Assembly: GCA_949592205.1 (NCBI GenBank)
Contig: CATIUR010000005.1
Location: 90,946,777 to 91,010,776, forward strand
Length of the DNA stretch: 64,000 bases
Direction of reading: 5' to 3'
Origin: Helichrysum umbraculigerum
Lineage: Eukaryota > Streptophyta > Magnoliopsida > Asterales > Asteraceae
Made by a program: the position numbers and the translations under genes. This document shows positions 1-11,308 of the stretch, piece after piece. Numbering within the stretch: the stretch's first letter is position 1; every line of letters starts with the position of its first letter. The notes below the pieces were generated by a model. It was not told the origin of the DNA and did no database searches. It saw only the letters and a program-made list of their open reading frames with translations.

Positions 1-260
1 AAGCATAATATACACACATACTCACAGCACACTAGTGCTGCATTCACAGTACGTTGATACTGCATCACGGCACTTAGTGCCGCATTTCACAGCACTTCGG
101 TACTACATACATAGTACATTGGTACTACATTACTGTGCTTCTAGCACTGCATTCACAGTACATTAGTACTGCACCCCAGCACCTTGAGTACTACACTTTG
201 ACACCTTAGGGCTACACCCAGTACGAGGATACTGCTTCATTGTCCGTTAGTCTACTACAA
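1..260. repeat. Degenerate tandem repeat, about 30-bp units
   Basis: Successive units of the form (c)acagtac-att-agtactgcattc vary at several positions each, for example at 36-60, 72-92, 108-130 and 150-172. They sit in the presumed leader of the older gypsy element. No coding potential is seen. Confidence 0.55.
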
Positions 261-683
261 TGGCGTAGTTTTGGTTAACTACACTGAACATGCTACTCGG
301 TCGTTATTTCGACTATACATTAAAACCGACAACTTCACTAACCACAAAACTTGAGACGTGGTAAAACTCAAGAATATAACTAAGGATCGACTCGACAGAC
401 TTACATACTACACGCGACACCGAAGACTTCGACTCCACTGGGGATAGAATGGTTCCGCCTCGTGATTTATCCAGATTGTAACAATTTCAAGCATCTTTCG
501 TAAACTTCGAAGTCTGGAATCTTGCAACACATACCTTAAACGGTTTCTGATCTTTGTCGTCGCAAATCATCAAACTCCACATTGTACAGTTGTACGTTAC
601 TTCTAGTAGGCACATTTATGATAATCCTAACCTTGATATAAAACCTCATGTATCCTTTCATCCTTGTCATTAAAGCTCCCATC

Positions 684-941
684 ATGCCACACAGACGACA
701 ATACTTCAGTCAAGCCGAGCTTGACCAATACCTTGCCCTAAGAGTGACTACTGTCCTAACTACTCGAGACTTGCAAACAGACGGCGAGGAGATGCCAAAC
801 GACATACCTCCTGTCCGACCATGTACGTACGAGGATTTTCTGGACTACAAATCCCTAAACTTCGAAGGCACTGAAGGTGCCATCGGCCTGTTACACCACC
901 CGATCCAACTAATAGGCACTGCCGTGCCCATCCTTAATTAA
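684..941 (+). pseudogene. gag N-terminus of the older gypsy element
   Basis: The frame from ATG 684 (an in-frame ATG lies at 648) reads MPHRRQYFSQAELDQYLALR and later contains YEDFLDYKSLNFEGTEGAIG. This matches the start of gag in the younger minus-strand element, which has MPPRRQ and then YKDF, CKPLSF and GTEGAIG. After GTEGAIG the similarity stops and the frame ends at 941, well before the capsid core, so this is a truncated gag. Gag would form the particle that packages element RNA. The break predates or is independent of the insertion at 1008, which lies 66 bases downstream. Confidence 0.7.
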
Positions 942-1002
942 TCCGGAATATAAAAAGAGCAAACGTTACGTCTGGGGACTTCCCACACGTATTCAGGGTA
1001 TA

Positions 1003-1007
1003 GTCAC
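1003..1007. repeat. Target-site duplication, left copy (GTCAC)
   Basis: GTCAC directly precedes the TGTAACACCC start of the left LTR. The same five bases follow the right LTR at 11304-11308. A 5-bp duplication is standard for Ty3/gypsy integrases. Confidence 0.9.
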
Positions 1008-3371
1008 TGTAACACCCCCTTTTTTAGATTTGCGAAAGCATACTTGGGTGTTACAAATCAATATACAAAGCACAAGATATACAGCAAACGACCTCTAAAT
1101 GAGACGTTATAAAACGATTTCATATGAAGTAAATGTTTGAAAACTCAATGTTTTCTTATACAAAATGTAGTTCCCTAGAGTCCACACGTGTAGCGGGAGA
1201 TGCTATTACATAATCAAAATGTACAAAAGATAATGCTGAGAATCTCCGTTAATGCAATTTAGTTGAAATCATGCGACTCTAGCTATGTCCTAGAGTAATC
1301 CTACTCCGTCTGGGTACCTGAGAATACATGCTAAAAGGTCAACACGAATGTTGGTGAATCTCACAGGTTTATAAGTAATATCAGTTTTTGAACACAAGAT
1401 TTCATCAGTTGTGCCCGCAGGCGTAAATCAAGTATTTGCAATCCTGCAAATGTAAAATATGTAAATTATACCGTTGCCATGAGGCTCATAATCGAAGCTT
1501 AACCCGTAAGTGATAAGTTGCTCCCGTGACATGCTCGTAACTGAGCAAGCATAAGTAACGAATAATAGTCGCCCGTTTATACAGTACGGTTTGTGGTAGC
1601 ACTACTACCCCGGGCGGGGAGGGTCATTTCCCTAATGGATCCATTAACTAGTGTTCGTGCTTAAGTCCATAACTAACGATATATGATGGAGAGACTTCAG
1701 TAGAAAGTAAGTAACTCATGCAATCCCGTATAGTAAAATGAATAATTCGTAGTTGTGTTCAAGAAAAGTAAGCAATGTATCTCACCCCGTATGTAAAACA
1801 GTAAAGGTGGGGCTGTAAGACTCACCTGAGTCGTGGATCGTTAAACCGATAAACGAATGATGCTTAATCAAGCAATGAGATGTCCGTAGACTGATAACCT
1901 GAGGGTGTCCACGACACGCGATGGTTATTAATATGAGTAGGTAGTTGCAAAGACTACTTTTGTAGTTGTTCGTTTAACTATAATGTCCAAATTACTACAA
2001 TTCGGTTGTTTGATTAACTTGTGTTTTGAAAATGTGTACGGCCCGTTGGTGATTGTTTGTAATAATAATCCCGATATTATCATTATGATTTGAAGTGTTA
2101 TACCTAAAAGTGTACTCCAAAGTGTTTTAGAAGTCGTATCGTATAAGTGTTTGAGGTTGTACAAATTTGACACTTGGTGTAGAAATATTTTGACAACTTT
2201 CTGTTTTTGGCGACACTTGACTAGTGTCGCTATAGGCGACACTAGTTAGGCGACACTTGGTTAGTGTCACTACAGGCGACACTTACGAATTTTGGCGTCA
2301 CTAAGGGAGTGTCGCTAAGATAAATCTGGTTAAGTAATTCAGCGGCACTTAAGTAGTGTTGCTATAGGGGCGACACTTAGGCATATCGACACTTAGCTAG
2401 TGTCGCCAGTACTGTTTTTGGCACACTAGCGACACTTCCAACTGTTCGCCGAATTTTGGGCCGAAAACGAGTTTTCCGGCCACCGTTCGGTCTAATACTT
2501 TTACCCAACCCATATTTGGACATTTTGAACATAAACAAACAACTTTCATGTAAAAATAAACAAAATCGGAGAGTTTCGGGTTTTTGTCAGAAACTTACGC
2601 GGTGTCGAAATGGAATTCCGAAAAGATGAAGTTGTAGATCGTAGCATGGTGAATCTTTTTGCCAAAAGGAGCTCGGTGATTTGTGGTCGTTTCGTGGTGT
2701 TATTTTGCGTTTTTAAGAGATGGTGGTTTTGGTGATTTTTGAGAGAAAAGGAAGAAGAAGAAGAAATAGAGTGTGAAGTGAGAATGAGGAAAGGGGGAGG
2801 TGATGACCCCCTTTTTGGGAAGATTTTTCGGTGGGGGCCCACCGAGGTGTGGGTCTCCATTTTAACTCCGTGTATTCGCGCTCCGTGTGGTGTTCGTTTT
2901 CCCGATCGTTTAAAAGTTAATTAATTATTAGTTACCCCTAAATATACGTTTTAAAATGCGAATAAATTCCGGATAATTTGGTTGAAGTATTTTATCGGAA
3001 TACTTTATATTGTAGTTATAAATTATAACTTAAATTCGTTTTGTTTTGTCGTGCGTTTTTATATTTTAATCAAGTAAATTGTTATTTATACGATACGGTT
3101 TAAACTGGAATATTATAAAAATAATATTCTTGAGATATCATAGTTTCATTAAGTAATGTTATGTTATTTAATTAAATTGTTCACCAATGTCCGTATTTAA
3201 TTGAACCGAATTACATTCGATTTAAATTGCATACGATTTAATCAAATCGCATAATCGTATATATATTCATCAATATATTTTGATACATTAATTAGCCTAA
3301 CACATAACTAATTACATGTATTGACAATTGATTAGGCCATAATTAATAGTCCTAATTTGGCGGGTGTTACA
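1008..3371 (-). repeat. 3' LTR of the Tekay-type element
   Basis: 2,364-bp direct repeat, near identical to 8932-11303, bounded by TGTAACACCC and GGGTGTTACA. It contains a cluster of GCGACAC/GTGTCGC inverted motifs (about 2208-2440) and a pyrimidine-rich stretch on the minus strand (about 2740-2790). It has one copy of a 16-bp unit that is doubled in the other LTR. Confidence 0.95.
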
Positions 3372-3385
3372 TTCTCCCCCTGTTA
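3372..3385 (-). other. Polypurine tract of the Tekay-type element
   Basis: On the minus strand the bases directly before the 3' LTR read taacagggggagaa, a purine-rich plus-strand primer typical of LTR retrotransposons. It fixes the inner edge of the 3' LTR at 3371. Confidence 0.85.
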
Positions 3386-3405
3386 GAACAATTTCATCCC
3401 AAAAT

Positions 3406-5361
3406 TTAGCTCGAGGTTGCGTTTGATGAAGAATCGGGGAATAACTGAGAGTACTTGAGTCGCATTTGGTCTTCCCGTTCCCAAGTAAATTCCGGACCAC
3501 GCCGCGAATTCCACCTGACCTTCACGATGGGAATACGACTTTGTTTGAGTTGTTTGACCTCACGGTCTACGATTTCAGCGGGTTCCTCAACAAAATGAAG
3601 TCTGTCATCGACGCGAATCTCGTCAAGTGGTATGATAAGTGTCTCGTCGGACAGGCATTTCTTTAAGTTAGAAATGTGAAAGGTGGGGTGCACGCTGCTG
3701 AGTTCGGATGGCAGCTGCAGCCGATATGCCACGGGGCCAATCCTTTCAAGGATCTCAAAAGGTCCAATGTATCTTGGGTTTAGTTTACCGCGTTTGCCGA
3801 AACGAATGACACCTTTCCAAGGTGAAACTTTGAGTAGTACCTGATCCCCAACTTGGAACTCGAGTGGTTTGCGTCTCACGTCAGCGTAACTTTTCTGACG
3901 ATCACGTGCGGTTTTGAGTCGGTTTTGGATTTCAAAAATTTTCTCGGTGGTTTCGTGTATGAGTTTAGGACCAGTGAGTTGGCTGTCTCCCACTTCAGTC
4001 CAACAGATCGGTGATCGGCACTTACGACCGTACAGTGCCTCAAAGGGTGCAGCCTTAATGCTGGCATGGTAGCTGTTATTGTAGGAAAATTCGCACAACG
4101 GTAGGTGTCTTTCCCAGTTTGTACCGAAATCAACTACGCAGGCTCGTAGCATGTCTTCCAGTGTCTGAATAGTTCGTTCACTTTGGCCATTGGTTTGAGG
4201 GTGGTACGCGGTACTCATATCGAGACGGGTACCCAATGATTTCTGAAGTGATTGCCAAAAGTGAGAGGTGAAACGGGCATCTCTATCGGAGATAATCGAG
4301 GTAGGAACACCGTGTCGAGAAACAATTTCTTTGATGTAGATTTGTGCGAGGCGTTCCATTTTATCGGTTTCCTTGATTGCCAAGAAGTGAGCAGATTTTG
4401 TGAGACGATCGACGATCACCCAAATGGTATCGCAACCGCTCGATGACTTGGGTAGTTTGGTTATAAAATCCATGGCGATTTGTTCCCATTTCCATTCGGG
4501 AATGCTGGGTTGTTGAAGTAAACCAGAAGGTTTTTGGTATTCAGCTTTGACCTTTGAACAAGTAAGATACTTGCTGACGTAGGTGGCGATTTCGGCTTTC
4601 ATGTTCGGCCACCAATAGAAGTCCTTGATGCCGTGGTATATTTTATCGGATCTCGGGTGGATTGAATATTTGGACTTGTGAGCCTCATCCATCACTAAGT
4701 CTCGTAGGTTCCCAAAACTAGGCAACCAGATTTGGTTTGAGAGATACCTAATCCCGTTAGGTTTGGTTTCTAATTGTTTATCCATGCCCCGCAAGGCTTC
4801 GCTTTTGATGATATCAGGTTTCAAGGCTTCGAGTTGAGTGGCGAGGATCTGAATGTTTAGATCGTTATGAATAGTCATACTGAGGGCTCGGACTCGAAGT
4901 GGTTTCGGTCGTTCCTTTCGGCTGAGAGCATCGGCAACAACATTTGCCTTGCCCGGATGGTACTTGATTTCACAAACATAATCGGTAAGCAACTCGACCC
5001 ATCGACGTTGCCTCATGTTGAGATCCTTTTGATCGAATATGTGTTGGAGACTTTTGTGGTCAGTGAAAATAGTACACTTGGTACCGTACAAGTAGTGTCT
5101 CCAGATTTTGAGTGCAAACACTACGGCTCCCAGTTCAAGATCATGGGTTGTAAAATTCTTTTCGTGTATTTTCAGCTGTCAGGAGGCGTAAGCGATAACT
5201 TTGTCCCGTTGCATTAGTACACAACCGAGACCTTGGTGAGAAGCGTCACAGTATACCACGAAGTCATCGGTGCCTTCGGGTAACGATAGTATTGGTGCAC
5301 TGCAAAGTTTTTGTTTGAGCAGTTGGAAGGCTGACTCCTGTACATCAGTCCAGTCGAACTT
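3406..5361 (-). pseudogene. pol, 3' half: RNase H, integrase and chromodomain
   Basis: The minus-strand frame contains the RNase H block (VVYCDAS, then HDLELGAVVFALKIWRHYLYG), the integrase zinc region (HPRSDKIY, then YLTCSKVKAEYQKPSGLL) and the catalytic core (MDFITKLP; ISDRDARFTSHFWQSL; TAYHPQTNGQSERT). The C-terminal chromodomain starts near EEPAEIVDREVKQL and includes VRWNSRRGPEFTWERED. A chromodomain after the integrase marks the chromovirus branch, and this wording is of Tekay/Del type; it is thought to steer insertion by binding histone marks. From 5121 to 3406 the frame is open. Upstream it is broken by TGA at 5181-5179 and TAG at 5364-5362, so RNase H is cut off from the reverse transcriptase. 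Confidence 0.92.
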
Positions 5362-7278
5362 CTATTCTTTTTTAGTCAGGGTAGTGAGGGGTTTGGCAAT
5401 TTTTGAAAAATTCTCAATGAACCGCCTGTAGTATCCGGCGAGCCCCAAGAATTGTCGTACTTCAGTAGGTGAGGTAGGTGCTTGCCAGCACTTGATGGCT
5501 TCAATCTTTGAGGGATCGACATGAATTCCCTGATTGTCAATAACGTGTCCAAGGAATTGTACAGTCCGTATCCAGAACTCGCACTTGGAGAATTTGGAAT
5601 ACAACTCCTCGTGCTTGAGTAGTCCTAGGATAGCCTTCAAGTGTTGCACGTGTTCATTTTCGTTGCGCGAGTATATCAGGATGTCATCGATGAAGACAAT
5701 AATGAACTTGTCAAGGTAAGGCTTACACACCCGATTCATAAGGTCCATAAATACTGCTGGTGCGTTGGTTAAGCCAAATGGCATTACTTGGAACTCGTAA
5801 TGCCGATACCGAGTTCGAAAGGCTGTTTTAGGGATGTCTTCATCACGAACCCGGAGTTGGTGATAACCGGATAGTAGATCGATTTTTGAATAGACGCTCG
5901 ACTCTTGAAGTTGGTCGAACAAGTCATCGATGCGAGGTAAGGGGTAATGGTTCTTGACTGTTAGCTTGTTGAGTTCGCGGTAGTCAATGCACATACAAAA
6001 AGAACCGTCATTCTTTTTCACAAACAAGACCGGAGCTCCCCAGGGCGAGGAACTTGGTCTAATGAAACCCTTGTCCAGGAGCTCTTGTAATTGTGAAGAC
6101 AACTCATGAAGTTCTGATGGAGCTAAACGGTATGGGGCTCGTGCTATCGGCGCCGCACCGGGCACGAGGTCAATAGAAAATTTGACTTGTCGGGGTGGCG
6201 GCAAGCCGGGCAAGTCTTCAGGAAAGACTTCTGGAAAATCTCGGACAATAGGCACATCCTCGAGTCGCTTCTCCTCCGACTTTTTCTCCGTAACGTGTGC
6301 GAGGATTGCCTGATACCCTTTTCTCAAGTATTTTCGGGTTTTCATGCAGGATACGATATTTAGTCTCGTCCCACCGGTCTCCCCTTGTATGATCAAGGTT
6401 CTGTCGGTGGCGAGAGGAATGCGGACGATTTTCTCAGAGCAGATAATTTCGGCACGGTGCTTGGATAGCCAATCCATACCGATAATGACATCGAAGCTGC
6501 CGATCTCGACAGGTATAAGGTCAATGGAGAATAGTTCGTCGACTAGTTTCAGCGTACAATTGGGTACTATGCTACCAGTCTCAATAAGTTTACCGTTTGC
6601 CAGTTCCACTGTATACTTAGACTCTAAGGCAATAGGTGTAATATCAAGTAGCGGGCTAAACTCATCAGATATGAAACTTCTATCAGCACTGGTATCAAAT
6701 AATACGGAAGCAGTAAGATTGTTGAGAAGGAGCGTACCCGTTACAACATGCGGGTCTTGTATGGCTTCCCCAGCTTTGATGATGAATGCTCTACCGCGAA
6801 CAGGGTTGTTGTTCCGATTGTTGTTGTTGTTTTTCTGCTTAGGGCAATCATTCTTGAAATGCCCAGGATTTCCGCACCCAAAGCAGGTCTTTGGGGCGTT
6901 GGCGTTGGGGGTAGGAATGTTGGCTCGACAATCCTTGGCTAGGTGCCCAAAACGTTTGCAATTTGAGCAGGGGCAAGAACCATCATGATGGCGGCTGCAT
7001 TTGGAACAGTATGGTTTGTTCCCGATGTACCCTTTCCTCTCTGCAGATCCCGAAGAATAAGCCTTAACAGACTCAGGCTTTTTGTTGGAGGTTTGGTTAG
7101 GTGAATTGGGATTTACTTCCCATTTGCGTTTGTTGTTTGTAGAGGGGGTTGAAGTTGTGCCACGGCGGACAGAGTTAGCCGTTAGTTCATGAGCCATACG
7201 GATGGCGCTCTGAATAGTACCCGGTTTGGATGAAGTCACCAGTTCTTGGAGTCTGTCGGGAAGTCCATCAACGTATTT
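5362..7278 (-). pseudogene. gag C-terminus, protease and reverse transcriptase
   Basis: Open minus-strand frame. In order it contains a basic gag tail, two CCHC zinc knuckles (CSNCKRFGHLAKDC near 6972-6930 and CFGCGNPGHFKNDC near 6889-6845) preceded by a third Cys/His cluster, then the aspartic protease (LFDTSADRSF in place of the usual DTGA; VIIGMDWL) and the reverse transcriptase (CIDYRELNKLTVKNHYPLPR, MPFGLTNAP, catalytic FIDDILIYSRN near 5700-5670). It ends in the connection region at LTTLTKKE followed by TAG at 5364-5362. A second TAG at 7281-7279 separates it from upstream gag. The reverse transcriptase copies element RNA to cDNA. The protease serine may or may not be harmful. Confidence 0.93.
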
Positions 7279-7281
7279 CTA

Positions 7282-7829
7282 GATCCTCTTATACTCAGGA
7301 TAGACCATGGATGGGCACAGAAGTGCCGGTTGGTGGAAACGGTTGGTGTAACCGGTGATGTCATTACCCTGCATCTTGTGGTTCCAAAACTCCACTTCCA
7401 GCTGTTTCAATTCGTCTCTGGGGCAGTACTCGCCCCTCAGCATCTTCTTCAACTCCTCCCACGGGAGTTGTAAGCAGTGGCAATACCCACGGTCTGGGCA
7501 TAGGTGTTCCACCATGTGAGAGCGGTGTCAGAGAAAGTACTGGCGGAGAACTTGACCTTGTCCTCTTCCGTGCAGTTGCAGATTAGGAATACAGATTCGA
7601 TTTTCTCGATCCAGCATACTAGACCAATTGCTCCCTCAGTACCCGCAAAGCTCAATGGTTTGCAATTCTAGAAGTCCTTGTAAGAGCGGGGTTTGGGTTG
7701 TGGCCAGTTAGTAGCTGAATCCTCGCTACCAGAAGTCGACGTTCGGGTAGCCAAGGCTTGTGCCACGCTGCGGGCAATCAGACCCGCAATTTCGGCTTCA
7801 CTGAGGGTGATTTGTCGGCGAGGTGGCAT
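7282..7829 (-). pseudogene. gag N-terminal and capsid region, broken
   Basis: The frame starts at ATG 7829 with MPPRRQITLSEAEIAGLIAR and goes on through KPRSYKDF, GTEGAIGLVCWIEKIESVF and TALTWWNTYAQTVG to the LPWEELKKMLRGEYCPR block, the usual plant retrotransposon gag domain. It is interrupted by TAG at 7670-7668, a frameshift near 7500-7455 and TAG at 7281-7279. The product would be the structural protein of the cytoplasmic particle. All three lesions lie inside conserved text, which argues for decay rather than programmed recoding. Confidence 0.85.
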
Positions 7830-8197
7830 GATACTGAACAAGAAAAGAACAAGGAAAAGAAATAAGATAATTGCATGAAATTTCTGATATATGACAAGTG
7901 TATATGACGAGATACACGATAACAGTACGAGGTGATAATCACATTCCATTTAGATAATCGCGTTGGATACACGATACAAGTTTTTCCATAATGTTACAGA
8001 ACAGTAGTAGTACAAAAGTGCCGGGAATTATTACATCCGGTCGAATTACATAGGTCCTAATTAAGTAGTTAACTGGTTACAAGTTACAGACTGATCTAAT
8101 CTTGATGCAGATTAATCCGCTCCATCAGCACGACAAGACGGTCCACGGTTTCTGCAAGTCTGTTGGCTTGCCTGGCGTTGTCTTCAACCAAGGCCAG

Positions 8198-8641
8198 TCA
8201 TTGTACCAGTGCTCGAGAGTACTCCTCAGCCTCCTGTGAACGCTGTTCACATTCCTCTAGTCTGTCTCTTATGAGTTCATCCGCACCTAATTCAGCGGTC
8301 ATTGAATCCTGAATTATGCTTACAGAGAGGTTGGTATATTCTTGTTCTCGCTGGAGTTGTGATATATGATCAAGAGCTTGACGGAGCAGGTAGGTCATTC
8401 GGTGTTGTTCCCGTTCGAGATTCTCGAGCCTTTGCTCCTGATGATGGAGTCGGGCAGTTAACACTGGTACTGCGAGGTGTGTCGTGTCCTGGATGTTAGG
8501 AGCTGGGTATGGACTGGCTCGAGGCGATCTGGTGGTTCTCCTGTCTACCCTCTGAGTTCGGGGTCTGCGGGAATAAGAGCGCGATGAATTGGGCGGAGAG
8601 TTTGTCATTTCTGGGATAGAGCGAAAGTAAGACGAGGTCAA
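8198..8641 (-). CDS. Extra sense frame upstream of gag, coiled-coil protein
   Basis: A 147-codon frame between primer site and gag on the same strand as gag. The start could be 8641 or an in-frame ATG at 8608 (MTNSPPNSSRSYS). The first third is rich in Ser, Pro and Arg. The rest is a heptad-like, charged segment (HHQEQRLENLEREQHRMTY, LQREQEY, then IRDRLEECEQRSQEAEEYS) that should form a coiled coil. The TGA at 8200-8198 is followed in the same frame by about 34 more sense codons (VEDNARQANRLAETVDRLV) up to TAG near 8098, so the ancestral frame was probably about 180 codons. I do not recognise the family, and no function can be assigned. It could be a leader protein specific to this element family. 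Confidence 0.5.
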   Translation of the reverse strand: MTSSYFRSIPEMTNSPPNSSRSYSRRPRTQRVDRRTTRSPRASPYPAPNIQDTTHLAVPVLTARLHHQEQRLENLEREQHRMTYLLRQALDHISQLQREQEYTNLSVSIIQDSMTAELGADELIRDRLEECEQRSQEAEEYSRALVQ

Positions 8642-8914
8642 TATATATATAAGTATATAATATCCAGCCTAGTGTCTAGCACGTATCAAGTAATGGTCTG
8701 GTTCTCTCGTGGTCAGAGTCTACTAACGTATCCCTATTCCAGCATAACTGTTTCAAATCTTTCATCATCTTTATTTAATTGTACATAGTTGATCAGGCTA
8801 TGTTAAATTAAACTCGTATGATGAAATCCCAGAACCAATCATACTTAATAAGGAGATACTGCCTAATGGTCATAGTCTAGGCCCACTAAATGCAAACTAG
8901 TTCGCTATAACCTT

Positions 8915-8930
8915 AGGCTCTTATACCAAT
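8915..8930 (-). other. Primer-binding site, initiator tRNA-Met type
   Basis: Directly inside the 5' LTR the minus strand reads attggtataagagcct. The usual plant tRNA-iMet site is TGGTATCAGAGC, so one base differs. The position, two bases inside the LTR edge, supports the assignment. Confidence 0.8.
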
Positions 8931-8931
8931 C

Positions 8932-11303
8932 TGTAACACCCCCTTTTTTAGATTTGCGGAAGCATACTTGGGTGTTACAAATCAATATACAAAGCACAAG
9001 ATATACAGCAAATGACCTCTAAATGAGACGTTATAAAACAATTTCATATGATGTAAATGTTTGAAAACTCAATGTTTTCCTATACAAAATGTAGTTCCCT
9101 AGAGTCCACGCGTGTAGCGGTTCTATTACATAATCAAAATGTACAAAAGATAATGCTGAGAATCTCCGTTAATGCAATTTATTTGAAATCATGCGACTCT
9201 AGCTATGTCCTGGAGTAATCCTACTCTGTCTAGGTACCTGAGAATACATGCTAAAAGGTCAACACGAATGTTGGTGAATCTCACAGGTTTGTAAGTAATA
9301 TCAGTTTTTGAACACAAGATTTCATCAGTTGTGCCCGCAGGCGTAAATCAAGTATTTGCAATCCTGCAAATGTAAAATATGTAAGTTATACCGTTGCCAT
9401 GAGGCTCATAATCGAAGCTTAACCCGTAAGTGATAAGTTGCTCCTGTGACATGCTCGAAACTGAGCAAGCATAAGTAACGAATAATAGTCGCCCGTTTAT
9501 ACAGTACGGTTCGTGGTAGCGCTACTACCCCGGGCGGGGAGGGTCATTTCCCTAATGGATCCATTAACTAGTGTTCGCGCTTAAGTCCATAACTAACTAT
9601 ATATGATGGAGAGACTTCAGTAGAAAGTAAGTAACTCATGCAATCCCGTATAGTAAAATGAATAATTCGTACTTGTGTTCAAGAAAAGTAAGCAATGTAT
9701 CTCACCCCGTATGTAAAACAGTAAAGGTGGGGCTGTAAGACTCACCTGAGTCGTGGATCGTTAAACCGATAAACGAATGATGCTTAATCAAGCAATGAGA
9801 TGTCCGTAGACTGATAACCTGAGGGTGTCCACGACACGCGATGGTTATTAATATGAGTAGGTAGTTGCAAAGACTACTTTTGTAGTTGTTCGTTCAACTA
9901 TAATGTCCAAATTACTACAATTCGATTGTTTGATTAACTTGTGTTTTGAAAATGTGTACGGCCCGTTGGTGATTGTTTGTAATAATAATCCCGATATTAT
10001 CATTATGATTTGAAGTGTTATACCTAAAAGTGTACTCCAAAGTGTTTTAGAAGTCATATCGTATAAGTGTTTGAGGTTGTACTAATTTGACACTTGGTGT
10101 AGAAATATTTTGACAACTTTCTGTTTTTGGCGACACTTGACTAGTGTCGCTATAGGCGACACTAGTTAGGCGACACTTGGTTAGTGTCGCTACAGGCGAC
10201 ACTTACGAATTTTGGCGTCACTAAGGGAGTGTCGCTAAGATAAATCTGGTTAAGTAATTCAGCGGCACTTAAGTAGTGTCTCTATAGGGGCGACACTTAG
10301 GTATATCGACACTTAGCTAGTGTCGCTAGTACTGTTTTTGGCACACTAGCGACACTTCCAACTGTTCACCGGATTTTGGGCCGAAAACGAGTTTTCCGGC
10401 CACCGTTCGGTCTAATACTTTTACCCAACCCATATTTGGACATTTTGAACATAAACAAACAACTTTCATGTAAAAATAAATGAAATCGGAGAGTTTCGGG
10501 TTTTTGTCGGAAACTTATGCGGTGTCGAAATGGAATTCCGAAAAGATGAAGTTGTAGATCGTAGCGTGGTGAATCTTTTTCCCAAAAGGAGCTCGGTGAT
10601 TTGTGGTCGTTTCGTGGTGTTATTTTGCGTTTTTAAGAGATGGTGGTTTTGGTGATTTTTGAGAGAAAAGGAAGAAGAAGAAAGAGAGTGTGAAGTGAGA
10701 ATGAGGAAAGGGGGAGGTGATGACCCCCTTTTTGGGAAGATTTTTCGGTGGGGGCCCACCGAGGTGTGGGTCTCCCTTTTAACTCCGTGTATTCGCGCTC
10801 CGTGTATTCGCGCTCCGTGTGGTGTTCGTTTTCCCAATCGTTTAAACGTTAATTAATTATTAGTTACCCCTAAATATACGTTTTAAAATGCGAATAAATT
10901 CCCGATAATTTGGTTGAAGTATTTTATCGAAATACTTTATATTGTAGTTATAAATTATAACTTAAATTCGTTTTGTTTTGTCGCGCGTTTTTATATTTTA
11001 ATCAAGTAAATTGTTATTTATACGATACGGTTTAAATTGGAATATTATAAAAATAATATTCTTGAGATATCATAGTTTCATTAAGTAATGTTATGTTATT
11101 TAATTAAATTGTTCACCAATGTCCGTATTTAATTGAACCGAATTACATTCGATTTAAATTGCATACGATTTAATCAAATCGCATAATCGTATATATATTC
11201 ATCAATATATTTTGATACATTAATTAGCCTAACACATAACTAATTACATGTATTGACAATTGATTAGGCCATAATTAATAGTCCTAATTTGGCGGGTGTT
11301 ACA
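8932..11303 (-). repeat. 5' LTR of the Tekay-type element
   Basis: 2,372-bp direct repeat of 1008-3371 that would carry the promoter for minus-strand transcription. It differs from the other copy by scattered substitutions, a 4-bp difference near 9120 and a doubled 16-bp unit (attcgcgctccgtgt, near 10787-10822). It contains the same GCGACAC/GTGTCGC cluster (about 10128-10360). Confidence 0.95.
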
Positions 11304-11308
11304 GTCAC
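11304..11308. repeat. Target-site duplication, right copy (GTCAC)
   Basis: GTCAC directly follows the right LTR end and matches 1003-1007. Confidence 0.9.

Larger units (their letters stand above)
1..1007 (+). mobile_element. Older Ty3/gypsy element, left part (leader and gag start)
   Basis: Left piece of an older chromodomain-type gypsy element read on the plus strand. It is interrupted at 1007 by the younger element and resumes at 11304; the GTCAC duplication on both sides shows that the two flanks were once contiguous. Positions 1-260 hold a degenerate tandem repeat of units like cacagtacattagtactgca, which would lie in the 5' leader. A gag-like frame follows from 684. The 5' LTR and primer site of this element are not visible, so they probably lie left of the window. 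The assignment rests on its gag start and on its 3' LTR at 12753, both of which resemble the younger element. Confidence 0.7.
1008..11303 (-). mobile_element. Tekay/Del-type Ty3/gypsy chromovirus retrotransposon
   Basis: A full-length LTR retrotransposon of about 10.3 kb lying on the minus strand. Visible parts in its own reading direction are: 5' LTR (11303-8932), primer site against initiator tRNA-Met (8930-8915), an extra coiled-coil frame, gag with zinc knuckles, protease, reverse transcriptase, RNase H, integrase with chromodomain, polypurine tract (3385-3372) and 3' LTR (3371-1008). Both LTRs begin TGTAACACCC and end GGGTGTTACA. The flanking GTCAC duplication is intact. By eye the LTRs differ at roughly two positions per hundred, so the insertion is fairly recent. 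At least four in-frame stops and one frameshift in gag-pol mean this copy cannot make its own full polyprotein. Confidence 0.95.

Noticed and set aside
3466..7473. Plus-strand frames over the Tekay element
   Set aside because: Antisense shadows of gag-pol, which is clearly coded on the minus strand.
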